This document shows, in pieces, positions 1-13,583 of a DNA stretch of 64,000 nucleotides (position 1 is its first letter; every line of letters starts with the position of its first letter). The position numbers were made by a program, and so were the translations under genes. Source of the stretch: Daldinia sp. FL1419 (Eukaryota; Ascomycota; Sordariomycetes; Xylariales; Hypoxylaceae); NCBI GenBank assembly GCA_025201765.1, contig MU623359.1:279992-343991 (forward strand). Reading direction: 5' to 3'. A model generated the notes under the pieces. That model saw only the letters and a program-made list of their open reading frames with translations. It was not told the origin of the DNA and ran no database searches.

Positions 1-3000
1 TTTACCCAACCTGTTCGCCATAGCCTACCTAGTCCTCCAAATGTTGATTCCTTGCTATGACGGCCGAGGAAGGCCCTAACCTGGATTCATATTAGATAAA
101 GGTTCCCTAGTATGCCATTTGCCTCGGTTAGATAGCTGGTGCAACAGTGACATGGGCGATCTGGGTTCACAAACCTAACCGTACTACTTGACAGCGGTCG
201 TCATGAGTACCTAGGTACCAATATGATAAGTATATTATGCCATTAATTTCTATCCCGCCGAGCACTTACGTTTGCTAGAAATTTATAACTATTACCACCC
301 TATACCTTCTTGAGTAACATGGTATTATTCCAGTATTAAGGTCTTAAGCAGCGTAATGAGGCTTCTTGGTTTCCGTCCTCGTGCTACTTACCTATGTTAG
401 ACTACTCATGTTGTAATTAAAGAAGTTATAACAATCATACTACCTTTTAGGGGTGACTAACGGCCTTTGCAGGTTATTTCCTACGCCGGTACCTCCATGT
501 AGCTGATCTTCTAATAATATTGATATAAAATATAAAATGGCGGTGGCACTTTGGGAATTAATAATTAGCCTTAGTAAAATTATACGACATCTACCTATTG
601 CCACCTAATTGGCATGTTGGGTTATTGATCTCAGTCCCGCTCCTCACCCGAAAGTTGTGACGGACTAGAGTCGACATGCAGAAGCGAAATGGATAGAAAT
701 TATTATAACTAGAAGACATATGCTATATCCTATCCGCCGACATATCAGGTTCGATCAGTATTTTAGTAGTATATATCTTCGATTATTTGCGTACAACTTG
801 ATGAGATGGCTACCCTTAGAATTTGATAGTGCTGAATTGGTTTCTAGGTGCAAGACGGTTCTCATATCAATAGCTGCAGTTACTATAGCGTTCTTGGCGT
901 ATTAACACACTGGATATAGTACCAGTATGTGTGTATAAAATTGAGTATTGGATAGTTATAACTAGTTATAGCTTTTCCCGATAGACTTATTAAAGGAGTC
1001 AATCTTCCGGTTGTCGTGTCGGGCAATGGCAGGCAAACCATCAGTATAATATAAATTTAAATCCCAACACAAAACGAAGTTAGTCATAATAAGAGATGTA
1101 ATAACATATCAGACATCTAGGTTAGTAGCCTATCCAAATGGATCTTAGGTCACTAGGTATAAGTCAGAGGTGATCTTATCCACACTGTCACGAGGCGAGC
1201 CGAGAAACGATGGAACTCTAACTACGGACTGCCGAGCTCTTACAGATAGGGCAAAGTCTTCATATTATAGGTATATAAGGAAACCATTTTTAGCTCTGGT
1301 ACGTAGGTACATACGATGACGATATACATACAACTTCTCTCAAGTATCCGTGGACAATAACTGAATAGGAGGAAGCATGAAGATAGTGCCGAATAAATTG
1401 CACTAATAATACGAGTAGTCATGTTTTAACATGTAAACCAACACGCCCATCCGATCTCCCCTTAGGCTGCGGTTAATACGTAGATTTCGAGTGATAGCTA
1501 CGACCTCTACGCTAGGATTCTAGCCAGGAGCAGAGAACATTTTCTACACCCAAGCTGCGCGGTTTCGCAATTAGAGTTACTTGCGGGGCAATACGTTGCT
1601 TTCACTCTTCTTGCCTCGCCTTGTGTCACTATTTTCATGGGGTATCAGCCCAGTGCTAATAATAGGTGCTTATGTAGTACCTGTTGCATGGAAATATACA
1701 CTGTTATATAGCAATTCTGCTCATAACGCAATTACCTTTTAGTCAAGTGGATATTCCATCCGACAGTACCCATCAAACCACCGAAAGATATCAAACCGTG
1801 GAGAGGCAAGGGGTGCGTATACTAGGTAGTGTTGATGTAATCTAGGGAGAGCTGATAAATAGTTTCGCTACGTACCTAGGAGGTAGGTATGTTGGGTACA
1901 CGGCGAAGGAATCACAGCACAACGTCCTTGAGAGAATTCTATGAATGATTTGGCACTCTCCGCATTTATATAAGATTAGCTTAGGAGCTGTTAGGCTGAT
2001 ATATTATACGGCAAGACAAGATTATGTAGGGAGCTGCCTAAAGTATTAATTATACCAACTCCTTATAATTGAATGCTAATGATGTCTTAGTTTTGGCGTT
2101 TTGACCTCGCCCAAGCCTTGTGCCTACGAGTGAATATGTCATAAGACTGGCTGATCCTCTTTCTCGCGTGGGGCAAAGACTATCATTACTTTCCCTAGTT
2201 AATTGCATAATAGTAAATCTCTGGACTGAGATGATAGTATCTTCCACAAAGGGGTTTCGAAGAAGCCCATGATGGTCAATACTTCTAGGTTGCTCTGGTA
2301 TTTTCATTCACTTAATATATATACAAACGTCATATTTGGGAGGGCTACTTGGTTTTACTAGAATTAGTTCTAATAGTTATTGGATGCTTGAATAAGGAGT
2401 CCCTTTAAGAATTTCCAATGCACTTTGGTAGGATGTCCCTTAAACGGCTTCTGCTCTATATGCAATAGATTGAAAGCCCGAGACAAGTGTTCCGCTATCC
2501 CCTACGCTCCTTGAAGTAGATAGAAGACGTATTAACGATGCTGATATTACATTTACTTAGTAAGCCTCTTCTTAATTAACATAAGGCTCTAAACGACGAT
2601 AGAAAAAGGTTGTAGACTGTATCCACACTTCCCGTTTAGGCAGGTCTCTAAATTCTCACTGCATGGCCCAATGACCTGGATACTGCAAACCGTGGATGGG
2701 TCACATGCAAGAAATACAACACAACGCGATGCGCCGATCTTGATTGTTTTCAATAGCCTATCTCGTTTATCAAACTCTATCTACTCGAAGTCTTTTACGA
2801 CGTTAGTCGTTCAATAAATTCCTAAGCATCTCTCGCTGCTGCACTGTTGGGTGTTAGCATATGGTCCTGGAAAGATAATGTTACCTACCTAAGTTTGGCA
2901 CCCAACACAAATTTCACCAAGCAAACCATGGAAGTAGGCCGAGCCCGTCCGACGTATGGATTGGAATTATCAAACCCGCCAATATATCTACAACATACAA

Positions 3001-3588
3001 AGTTCGAATACATAAGAGTAACATATAACAGTAAAAATCACTATTATCAGATCATGACAGATAGAATCTTATCTGAATTAGTCTGTATACTGAGCGATGC
3101 ACACAACATCATCTCATCGACCCACTGATCTAAGTTCGGCAGCTTTCATCATCATGGGTATCAACCGTTGCTAGCCAGTCAAAAAACATCGCTGACTTAT
3201 TTACTTCCTGATGCATGCTAATGCCGTGGCCGTCTCTGTGGAGATTAGTAACGACGCCCCGGGCGTATGTATGATCTTCTTCGGCCGTTATATGCCCCTT
3301 AATGCCCCTTGACCAAAGATGAATGCAATCCCATAGCCAAGCATGTTGTACTCCAGAAACTCCAACACCCATCGCAGAAAACAGAAAGAGCTACCATATT
3401 CGCAGGGAAGAGTTCCTAATGAAGGCCCGATGAAAAGTGCGGAGCACCGTCGGTACCAGCAGACGCATTTCCCTTGAATATTAATGCCGGCTTGCGAACC
3501 TGGAGGATGATTGAATATGGCACATAGCACCGTCTCCGAAATCCCCTGTGGCCTTGGCCGCTGCGTTTCCCAGAAAATTACCACAAAT
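1..3588. other. Gene-free spacer
   Basis: No reading frame longer than about 100 codons here looks like a protein, and I could not join short frames into a spliced gene. Base composition is moderately AT-rich and irregular, as in old degraded DNA. One exact copy of the palindrome TACCTAGGTA lies at 208-217. The last roughly 450 bp lie just downstream of the acyltransferase gene and may hold its 3' UTR. Confidence 0.6.
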
Positions 3589-5261
3589 TTATTCTACTTG
3601 CGGTAAGAGGGCACCCTTCTCATCGCGTGCCAACATAACTTTGCCCACAATCTTTTCGGTCAGAGTCGCACACCAGGGATCGACATAGCCGGTCCAAAGC
3701 ATCGCAGCACCGTAGTTTAGAGGAATCCAGAACGGCAGCGCAATCGCAAGACGCCATCCACTAGGGAACATGAGCGTGCCGTGAACTGTTTCACCCTTGT
3801 CATTAGTGATGGGCGGAGGAACGTGGATTCCATAGACCATCCAGCAGAGAACACTGCGAAGGAGGGGACCGTGTAGCAGATAAACAGCGAAAGACTGCTT
3901 GCCGAACCAGAGTAGGTACTTGCTCGACATGATGTCTCGCAAGGACGGGCTGAAATGCAAACCTAAGGTAATCAATTCTAGGCCAATTCCAGAAGCGAAC
4001 CGAGGATAGTCTGGGTCCTTGGGACAAATGCGTCTCAAAACTTCGAATTGGTAGCGGGACCAAGTTGCCCATTCTGGGTGTCCTTCAGGGAACGAAGCGA
4101 CGTAGAGACCTAGGAAGAGGAAGATTGCAGCCAGAGCTTGGGAAACTCTTGGTCGACGAGTGAGCCATTCCGTAGCCGGAGGGTGGTTTTGCAAATCGCA
4201 GAGGAAAACACCCCAGAAGAACTGCATCCCGAAAGCCGCTGCGATATAAAATTAGCTTCGGGACGGAAACAAAATGTCGGAATGAATACTTACAATCGGA
4301 TGCCATCCAGAAATAGGCGTACATAATCAAACTGAGGATCATCCTGAACTGAGGTCGAATATAGGCTGTAGCAACAATAAAAGTATAGACTTCCATGCTT
4401 CCCTTTAGCAACGGTAATAATGTCCATTGGTTACCGTCGTACGCATTTCGGCCTCTTGTCCACGTTGAAATAATATTCTCAACCAAGTGTTTAACCGATA
4501 GGAACGCGTTCGCTTGCCGATCCGGTGCGGTTTTACCACACCACCAACAATCACTTTGCTTTGCGACCAAGAACATTCCGAGATTTGCCATTATCCAGAT
4601 GATGACAGTTGCGAGACCACAAGGTATAACCAATCGGGGAACACGACGGAGGGCGGATTTGGCGATAGAGGTGAAGGCGGCATCTTGGTTGTTTTGTCGG
4701 TAGAGTTTGATGGGTTTCAAGGCGCAGACATAACCGGTAACAAATGAGAAAATAGTAACACCAATACGGCCCTGGACTAGAATTCGCAAGAAAGGTAGTT
4801 GCAAAGGCCGAGGCGCAGAACCGTTATGGGTAGCCGGTAGGAAAAGGTCGCCATCAAAAGCCCTGGCGATATGAGTTAAAACCACCAGAGTAGATGCGAA
4901 ACCTCGAAGGCCCTACAGAAAAGGATATTTTGTTAGCTGGGGAAAATAAGGTACGACGTCTAAAGTTTAAGTTTAAGTTTAATGCTCCTCATCCCATTCC
5001 TTGTTTGGTTTAAAACTTGCGTACGACTCGGTACGATGCCCATCTATTCCAGGTATCATCCATCCCACGTGGGCTGATGCCTCTTTCAGCTCCGAGAAAA
5101 ATCCCAACTTTACCGCCATCTTTGTGGGTTCCATCTCGAGAAGCCAGTATTGAACTCGTATTCTTGTTTCTTGTCGCCGGTCGCATTCTTTACTTATGAC
5201 GTAGATAAAGTTATTAACTTACATCGACCCATTTAACATTTCCTTCTCTGCCAATAGCCAT
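3589..5261 (-). CDS. Acyltransferase 3 family membrane protein
   Basis: Three exons, all minus: 5261-5223, 4912-4294 and 4238-3589, giving 435 residues. Intron 1 (4913-5222) starts GTAAGT and ends TGTAG; intron 2 (4239-4293) starts GTAAGT and ends CAG. The 13-residue first exon joins in frame to give the family hallmark WVDGLRGFAS at about residues 11-20, followed by VVLTHIARAF with the expected His. Several hydrophobic segments follow, including one after residue 80 and one near LLWFGKQSFAVYLLHGPLL, the conserved late motif of the family. Members move acyl groups (acetyl, succinyl and others) from a donor onto sugars, lipids or small molecules at a membrane. The substrate cannot be told from sequence. 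A purine-rich + strand (pyrimidine-rich on the coding strand) at 5775-5990 may belong to its promoter or 5' leader. Confidence 0.9.
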
Positions 5262-8200
5262 TTTGACTAGTCGTCAGAGAATCGCAAAATTGATCTGATT
5301 ACTTCGCTGTCATGCCTTGATAAGGAGAAACCCAGGTTCGAAGTTGGTGTAGCCGGAGGAACCTGTATCGGAAGTAACCAGCACCTTTTTATCGGATCTG
5401 CGAAATCCTGTCCCTTGCTCTCGAGGTGTTACTACTCCGAGTGCACTGTCTTTGGTTAAGTAGGCGGTCGAACGAGAGGGGGAACCGAGAAAGCCTGGAA
5501 TGTTACGATTCGGATATGTTGTGTTTTTCTAGACGCGCGCAGTACAAGAAAAAAAGCGGGACTAGATTCACTGATATGCGTTCCGGAAGTTGATGTTTAA
5601 CAAGTGGCGACACAAATGCGCGCGACTTGAGGAATGACTTTTTGAAGGATCAAGGTCCTAAGGGCCAGTCTCGATAAAAAAACAGGTAGGAATAATATTA
5701 GATATATTATTCGCCCATGCAAGGAGCATGTAAGATATACGCATACAAAGCGACAATGCTCAGTTTAATTTACCCAAAAAAAAGGTTGAGAAAGGCGGAT
5801 AGATTAAATGGGCTGGTTTATAAAAAGAAAGAACAAGAAGGACAGGATTAGAGGTCAGTTCCCACACACTTAAAGATACGGCAAGAGGCGCAAAGAAGGA
5901 AGAGGGAGAAAAGGGAAGTCGGAGGATTTTTTAAGAGGGAAGATATAATAAGGGGTGGACGATTTTTGGGGGGGAGAAAATACTTGATCTTGGCAAACAG
6001 GATCGATGTGATTTGATCGATATATGGATACACCCCCCCATATAAGTCAAGGTAGTCAAAGTAGACGGCGGCTTGGCGAGAATTGGAGGGAAAGGGAAGT
6101 CGGTTTTTGGGCTTGTTCCTGGCTGTGTGGTTTAGAAGAAGTCTTGGCTAACTTTGCGGGTTAGAAACTCCACCAGTTCAGCCTCTTTCTGAACAGGTAC
6201 ATGAACTACTTGCGTTTTAATGTAATTACATGGGCTATATTTTAGGTAGGTAGGTTTTGGACAGGGGCAGTGACGAGATGAGAATTAATGGGGTTTAATG
6301 GTTAATGGGTGAATTTCGATGGGGGTTAAAATCAGGTGGGTTGAATTACGTAGGTCGTCTTAGTTTCGTATTAAAGTGTGTACTTTATCTTGGTGCGGTA
6401 TGGTATCCATATACAGTACCTTCCTAGGTACCTACCTATCTTTATGTGTTTGTCAACTTTCAAGCTTCTAGGTTAAGCTTCTAGACATGTTCGTCGTTAT
6501 GTAGTTTTGTTCTTCCCTCACTTCTATTATTCCCATATTTATTATCAAAAGTACATACTTACTTAGATATCTTATGATAGCCTAATGTAACCATTATAAC
6601 GTTCGTAGGCACGTTACAGGATTATTCAACTGCCCTAAGTGGTCAGTCAAACAAAGGAGATAGACCCTGGCTAACTAAGCTAAATATGGTAACGTTTAGT
6701 GCAGATTATTTACAATGCGGCGGGGGGGTTCAATGCCGTAGTGTTAGTACCTAGGTACCATGTAGCATAGAGGCGGTACCCGACACTGGAAATCCTGGAC
6801 TTTCCTCTTGAAAGAAGGTACTTGGCACGTTGGCTGCTTAGGGTCCTAAATGACCTGTATGCATTAGGCAAGTGCTACGAAATAGACAATTGTAATTGGT
6901 CGGAAAGTTCCAAATCGAGTTCTCGAACGAATCGTTAGAGATTAAAATAACCCGAACTACTTTTTGTATACTACGCTACCAATAGTACACCCGTTTCAAA
7001 AGCTGCAATACCTAAGTCAATTCCGATTTCTTGTGCTTCGGTTTGCTTGCAACCCACACTCCGCATACCGGTTCAACCTCGTAACTCTTGATGCGATAAC
7101 TTTAAACTTTTCTAAACTTCGGGTATTGTTAAAAATATCAGAAATATCAGAATTAGTTCGACCAGAAAGCTTCTTTTGCTGTTCCCATCTCCCCGGATAA
7201 TCGGCATCGACAAGAGTCTTGGCCTTTCTTATTACTTGTCAAGTGCCTCTTCCAAGAGACTTGGCAGTGTAACTAGTCAATGCTTGGCTTTTCTTATTCT
7301 ATACTTGTCCCAATACATATCCCGCACGTTGAGTAGGCCTAAAAACGCCTGAAGATACCTGAACATACTTGTTGATTACATGGGATATGGATGTACTGTT
7401 TCATTCTCCATGCTATTCTCAGAGATGCGAACCCGCGCCACACGTTTCCGATATGCCCTCTAATATGCCTCGTCTAATAACATGAGGTTGCCTGAGCTTA
7501 TCACTGACCACTATCATAGTAACAGTCTTCTTTTTCCCCCCAATTCTCTATGCGGCCTGACGAACAAACAAAGTCTGACGTGCGCTTGTGTCACCCTTTT
7601 CGTTCGGATTTTTTGTGCCGTCGTATCAGCCGCCCCCGCTCCATCAAATCCGACCCTGCTTGTGTTAAAGCTCGTGTCATAGCCAAGACTTTCTGGATTC
7701 CCTTGTTTCCAGTAATCCTCGTCTCCGAGAGAAAAAAAAGAGCAGTGTATCCGGTATCAGGCTGCGATCCCGTCTCCTAGCCGGCTTGCCGTGGTTGGAG
7801 GGAGTTCCAAGAAGATCGCGATTTTATTTTTACCACCTGCCATAGCTGTGTAGTTTGCCAACATCACCTTGTGACCAATGAGGCTGCAAATACGCTAATT
7901 CTTTGCTGATCGACATGATGAAACGGCCTCTCCTAATCCCACATAAGCATATCTATTATCATATCTATATTGCAACTGCTCCTCTATTTTACCGAACATC
8001 TTGTCGATTCAAGCTTATCTACTTGAGGTCTTCTTGCTTTTTTGTTTTTTTGAGACCAAAATTGTTTCGCCTTTTTCGGAAACCCGCGCTTTCGGATTTA
8101 CATATGCTAACATGTATAATACACGCTGGCATTTTGACGAGACCGTACAGAAGGGCCAGAAAAAATGGAAGAAAAGAACAACCTTTTACATTGGTAACCG

Positions 8201-11200
8201 ACGATCCTGTTCCCTACCTAATGACGGAAACATAAGCCTTCACCGACCCTGCTAGCGGTCTTGGCGTCTTCTGTCAATGCGGCGACATAACAATGCGGGC
8301 GCCAACCAAATTTCAAGCGGGTCATCATTATTGTAGTATCGCTCACACATCCACGTGTGGCCAACTCCGCCAAGGCACCAAGTAATAAGGTACTATGCAA
8401 TGAGAAGAAAAAAAAACGATGGCGGCTATAGTTAAACAAGTACGCACTACAACAAATTAGATCAAGGGCGAGACCTAACTCTGAAAATTGGTGCAAAGAA
8501 CCGTTGCTAATTCCGGCGAATAACATTCTCCAAATGGAATTGTTTAATTGTTAGCCTAATACGCCGGTTCGAGTGCTGACGCGGCTTCAATCTCCCCTGA
8601 ACATACACGTACATTCTACGATGTAGTATGCAGTATATTAATAAAGCCCCTATTTTGAGATCAGCACTAAACAGTTTGGCCTAGCCCACCATGTACGTAG
8701 AAGTCTACCAACCTTTCTATTAACCATCGTATCACCGAATATTCAACCCCACTGGATCAGAATACGGAAAAGGAACAATTCTCCACGATATAATTTGTTG
8801 GTTTCGTTTGCAGCTGAACCCGATCTGAGACGCCGAGGCCCGGCTGTTTTTACCCCGGGAACTTTAGCTGTTCCGAAGGTCCCGTAACGGGTGTTTACCT
8901 CTTCTAATAAAGGTAGTATTCTGTTTGGGCTCATCACTGGGTTTGTCGCGTTATAGAATTATCAAAGTGGACTTCAATCAGCAATGCAGCAATAGTACCC
9001 AGGCAACGTCTAGGAAGTAATATGGTCACGAGAAATGAAAGTGGCGATTTACGAACAGGCATAGCGGAACGACGCTGGTTATTTCTCACGTCGCGTATTC
9101 ATATCAAATGAGGTTGCGCCGCCAAGGCCTGGGGACGAGAAGAAAAATAAAATAAAAAAATCTACAGCAATTACAGCCCGCAGGATTCGACTCAAGCGGT
9201 ATCGGCTAGCAGGCGATTGCGGCTCATCACATGTTCTAATTTTATAAAATTTAGATCCTGGCTTAGAGCTGCTGCATCGAAGGAGAGCATAGGTAGTAGG
9301 TACCTCCTATGTTTATACTGCGTATGGAAAGGCCTTTCAGCATCCTTATCCGACGTTGTGATCTCGAAGATCATACATCATCTACGTAAGCGGGAGTGTT
9401 TCTGAAACTTGAATAATCATCCCCAGATGCGGCCCGGGCGTTTAGTTCTCTTGAAACATTTATTAAACGGAATCGGATCAAACCCCCATCAACCGATTTT
9501 CATAAATGCGATACGGAGCCGCATAGCCTAGCCAGACCCGGCCACCTGGATTTGGGAGAACTGACCGCCAAATCTAACTGTTATCCCTTCTCCCGTATGG
9601 CATCTAATTTTATCTGGTTAAACAGAGGTAGTATCGAGCATTTATGATGACGCGGCAGCCTTGCATTAATAGGATAGAACCCCCCAGGCCGCGTTTCTTC
9701 TGACAGGACCGGAGTTCTCACCCACATCAGATGCGAACAGAGTCAGCATTCCGCATTGAATTAGTTTGAATAGTCCACCCAATACGAACGGGTTTGGATA
9801 AGGGTTGCGACAACCTCGTTTCAACCGACAAATTTATAGTCGAATATCCAGGTCGCGACTTTCTCCTGCAAGAAATCCTCGATCATTATTGGATCCCGAC
9901 TTGTCCTGATATGGCCAGTCCATTCAGTCGCCTAGGATACGTTCTTTGGCCCTGTTTGGTATAATATGGACTTTTGAAGTTGGCATTGCTACCCTTGCCC
10001 GGTATAGGCGACTCCCACTCACACGTGTGGCATGGCCTACATCGTTGTCACATTCTAACGCTACCGACTACCTATGGATCCATCACCGATCGCTCAAAGC
10101 TTAAGCATATGGGCTATGTTGAGCATAGACGCTTATAACGATTTGGATTCCTTCGTTGAAAGCTGGTTGGGTTAAGACCACCCCCCATAGAGAGCTATAA
10201 TCGCAGTAACTAGAAAATGAGGGAAGATTCTTATGTCTTCTGAAAGGAGACGGCGATGGCCGATAAACCATCATCTAACATAGGTATATTTAGTAAGTTC
10301 GTCTTCTATTATCGTCTGAATTGGCTCTGATTTGGACATATTCGATGTAAACCTTAGAGTCCAGGCGTAATTTTCCCGAATTAGACAACTACATGTCGTA
10401 AATATCCCCATATGTTCGCGGCAGCGTAACGTGGCCACCTTCGTTTACCACCCATATCAACTTGAGGACTACTGTAAGCCTCGGACCAATTGCCTATCTG
10501 GGAGAGGTACGTCACTGAATATACGAATTGCAGCTCGAGTATGTTTTATGTACTAGATGAATGACATTGATACCGTTGCCATCGTACCGTCCCATAATGG
10601 TATATGTTTTCCCCACTAGTCGATACCATAATTTTCCCTCGAGTGGTCCCCAACATAGGAATACGATACGATACCCAAACATATTTCCCTTCAATGGATG
10701 AAATTCCAGACTATTATCCAGGATACGATACTAGCTGAATGATGATACATGTTCCCATATACCGTATATTAATACAGCATATCAACTGTATACGAGTGGA
10801 AGGGTATTGGTTATACGTATCCATGCCAAATCTTTGACCACTCATCTCAGTAAACGGTATTCCGAATAGGGGTACATAGTGCGATAGTCATAAACTGACG
10901 AAGAACCCTTACATTTACAACTCCCCCCCCCGTTCCCCCCATCTGGGACCCTTTGCACTCCTAGTGAGCACTGTCGTTTGCACTCGCCAGACCGCGACGA
11001 TGGACTGGATTATTCGAACCCTAGAAAGCGACGAGACGATCCCGTGTGATAGGAATAGCTTGCGATAATAACCAGCGGTAGCTTGACGTGACCGATCAAT
11101 GGCTACGGCAACATGCCGATAGGAAACCCCGGGAGCGGACCGGTACCCCTGCCGTCAAACTCGCCCACCAACAGAGTCCAAGTAGCATTAATCCCACACG

Positions 11201-11836
11201 TCGTGGCCCTAGCTATTAGAGAAGACATGCAGTGATACAACAGGTACGGGCAAGCGCAGAAGTAAGTGTCTGAAGGTTAATCCTACTTTAAACCGATACC
11301 ATAAATTCGGCTATCGTCGAGGAGTGTGCCCAATTGGTTATCTAGTCTTCTACATGCGTGTCAAACCTAGGCCAGCCGTAACGACCCATCATCTCAGGCT
11401 TTACGGGATAAACTTTACGGGATACCAGAGATCTTTACATCCCCTAATTAATTCCATACTGGCGCGACTATTTCTTGCATAAAAGCTTAGGTACTCTAAA
11501 ACTAGACAAGGTAAGTTTGATAACATGCCTACCTCCTAGTTAACTGTCTGGAAATAATTATAACACCTACCACTTCTTGGCATAACATTAACATACTACG
11601 GATGGCTCGCGCATAAGATTCTATCAACGCGGATATAATCTAAATATTATTAAATCGGAGCCAGTGGAATATTAACGTTAATATTGGGAAATGCTCATGC
11701 ACCAACTATCAACTATTCTATGGCCCATGTATTATATCGGAAGACGGATTCGTCTCCACCCGCAGGACCATAAGCCAAACATCATAAGGAATTAGCAACT
11801 TAGCCATCCGTATCCAAGACTCAACCTAAATTCTAT
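5262..11836. other. Long gene-free spacer
   Basis: I see no supported gene in 6.6 kb. Frames of 60-110 codons exist on both strands (for example near 7482-8255 and 8218-8526) but lack recognisable domains and consistent composition. The first 750 bp carry the pyrimidine-rich minus strand expected upstream of the acyltransferase. An exact TACCTAGGTA palindrome is at 6748-6757. A C-rich run (9 or more C) lies near 10923. Nothing looks like a tRNA or an intact transposon. Confidence 0.5.
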
Positions 11837-12247
11837 TTACACGATCTTGACGTCATCAGGCTTCGGGATGTCTTCCGGCCAGGACACTTCCGTGTACCCG
11901 GCGGGTCTCGAAGCGTCCTTCTGCACCACGGCGACGCTCTGGATGATAGTATACAGGTTATGGCCGGGCAGGAGCGCCGGTGCCAAGGGGAAATCGTCGA
12001 GGGCGTTGACGATCTCGATGACGATGTTGTAGTCCTTGGGCAGGCTTTCGGACTCGGGGGAGTACTCGGGAGATATTATTATTACGAGGTAGAGCACGGA
12101 GACGGGGCCGACCTTACCGCGGAAGTAGTTGATGGTTTCGACGTGTGGGACTTTGGCCTGCAGGTGTGCTACGATGCGGTCCTTGTTGGCTCGGTAGAAG
12201 TACTCGGCTTCGTCGCCGTCGACGAATTCTAGGGCTTGGACTAGCAT
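11837..12247 (-). CDS. Hypothetical protein, 136 aa
   Basis: A single open frame of 136 residues whose base use is much more GC-rich than its surroundings, which supports real coding. I do not recognise the family. The protein starts MLVQALEFVDGDEAEYFYR, has a predicted mixed alpha/beta pattern, and holds a hydrophobic beta-like stretch VSVLYLVIIISPEY at about residues 49-62. The C-terminus is acidic and proline-rich (WPEDIPKPDDVKIV). There is no signal peptide and no clear membrane span. No intron is needed. It could be a small cytosolic protein of a lineage-restricted family; no function is proposed. Confidence 0.65.
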   Translation of the reverse strand: MLVQALEFVDGDEAEYFYRANKDRIVAHLQAKVPHVETINYFRGKVGPVSVLYLVIIISPEYSPESESLPKDYNIVIEIVNALDDFPLAPALLPGHNLYTIIQSVAVVQKDASRPAGYTEVSWPEDIPKPDDVKIV

Positions 12248-13583
12248 GATGAATGATTAGAGTGTTTCGTCGTCTGCTGTTGTGTGATGAGATATAATGG
12301 GTTGATGTCAAGGGATGGAAGGCTATCTATCTGCCTCTATTTCCTTTTAATAAGACGCTGGTCCTAGTCTGGAATATGTCTTGTGCTTGGATTCGGGAAC
12401 GCGTCTAGTATAAATAATATTATTTTATATGGATAGGTGACTAATGGAGTTAGTAGTGAAGTTTGGGTAGGACGGTGCGACAATATTTTCGGTTGTTGAA
12501 TGTTGTTTCAGTTGGATGGTCTAAAAGTACAGCAATAGTCACGTACAGCTGCAAGGTTAAGCTTCAACTCGAATATATAGATGTAGTTAGCGACTATCAT
12601 AAAACTAGATAGGGTACCTAAGGGTGGTGGTTGTAGATGATTGAATAGCTGCGTAACCCGGGTGTAATGTAACCGGGCTAGTGGTGGGTAGAAAACAATG
12701 GGATAAAAGATTATCTGTTGGCCTTGGCTGCGCATCTAAGGCTGATACATCAAAGAGGCATTGAAACTATTTAGCTACTTGAAAATCTCAAACAAAGACC
12801 TAACAGTTAGGGTTGCTTTGATTCTATGTCTTTAACGAGACGGGAAACTACATTATATTAAGTCCTTGCTAGATGCAGCTATTTTTATGTATTTCAAAGA
12901 GATTATTTCGTCTTGTTGTCAAAGTACATTCGAGGTGCATGTAGGTACCTAGGTAGGTAGGTAGATTTAGAAGAACTAGCGACATCGAAGCTCGAGTTTA
13001 TACAATGATCGCATATAGGAAGTATTAGATAAAGGAATTGATATGCTAGGTGTGAGTCGGTCTTTCTATCGCCCCGTTAGTCATTATAGAAATATCATTC
13101 ATCATGTAACTAGTTAATAGTTATTGGATCAATTAGTGATATGGCATGGAGGTTACTCCGTACACCGAGGGGAACAATAAAAGTCTTTGGTGATTATTGA
13201 AAGTGTATTGAGAGGTATCAAATTATCTACAGCTGAACTGAATGAATGGTGTCGCTAATCCCCCAAAAGCCCCACTAATAAATAAGTCGCGTCGCGTCGA
13301 GTTTTATTGGAGATGCTTCGACGAAAGGATTGCTCTTGGATGGGTTGCGGGGAGTTTCGAATCAACCATCCCGGCGAAAATATTTGGAATATTGTTTATA
13401 ATTCTTCGTCCTATTGTCACTCGTACACTCATATAACTCATATATATCATGTATATCATATTGAAGTATACAAAACTCTTATAAATATAACTACCTACAA
13501 CGATTGGAAACTTATTAGCTACCTACCTAATTACCTAGAAACTTGATATACCGAAGATTGTATTTATCTCGCCAATCGAAAAA
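12248..13583. other. Spacer between two divergent genes
   Basis: Lies between the minus-strand hypothetical gene and the plus-strand hydrolase, so it should hold both promoters. It contains the palindrome TACCTAGGTA at 12946-12955 inside a run of GTAG repeats. A 75-codon frame at 12508-12735 (minus) shows no protein character. The last 150 bp before the hydrolase are AT-rich. Confidence 0.5.

Noticed and set aside
2847..3128. 93-codon open frame, plus strand
   Set aside because: No domain, AT-rich random composition and no splice continuation.
3288..3584. 98-codon minus frame just after the acyltransferase stop
   Set aside because: Starts at a non-standard codon, has no homology sense, and probably lies in the 3' UTR.
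7482..8255. Several overlapping 60-110 codon frames
   Set aside because: Pyrimidine-rich sequence avoids stop codons by chance; no domain or signal recognised.
8218..8526. 102-codon minus frame
   Set aside because: No family likeness and no promoter or splice support.
12508..12735. 75-codon minus frame
   Set aside because: Composition equals that of the spacer and no motif is present.
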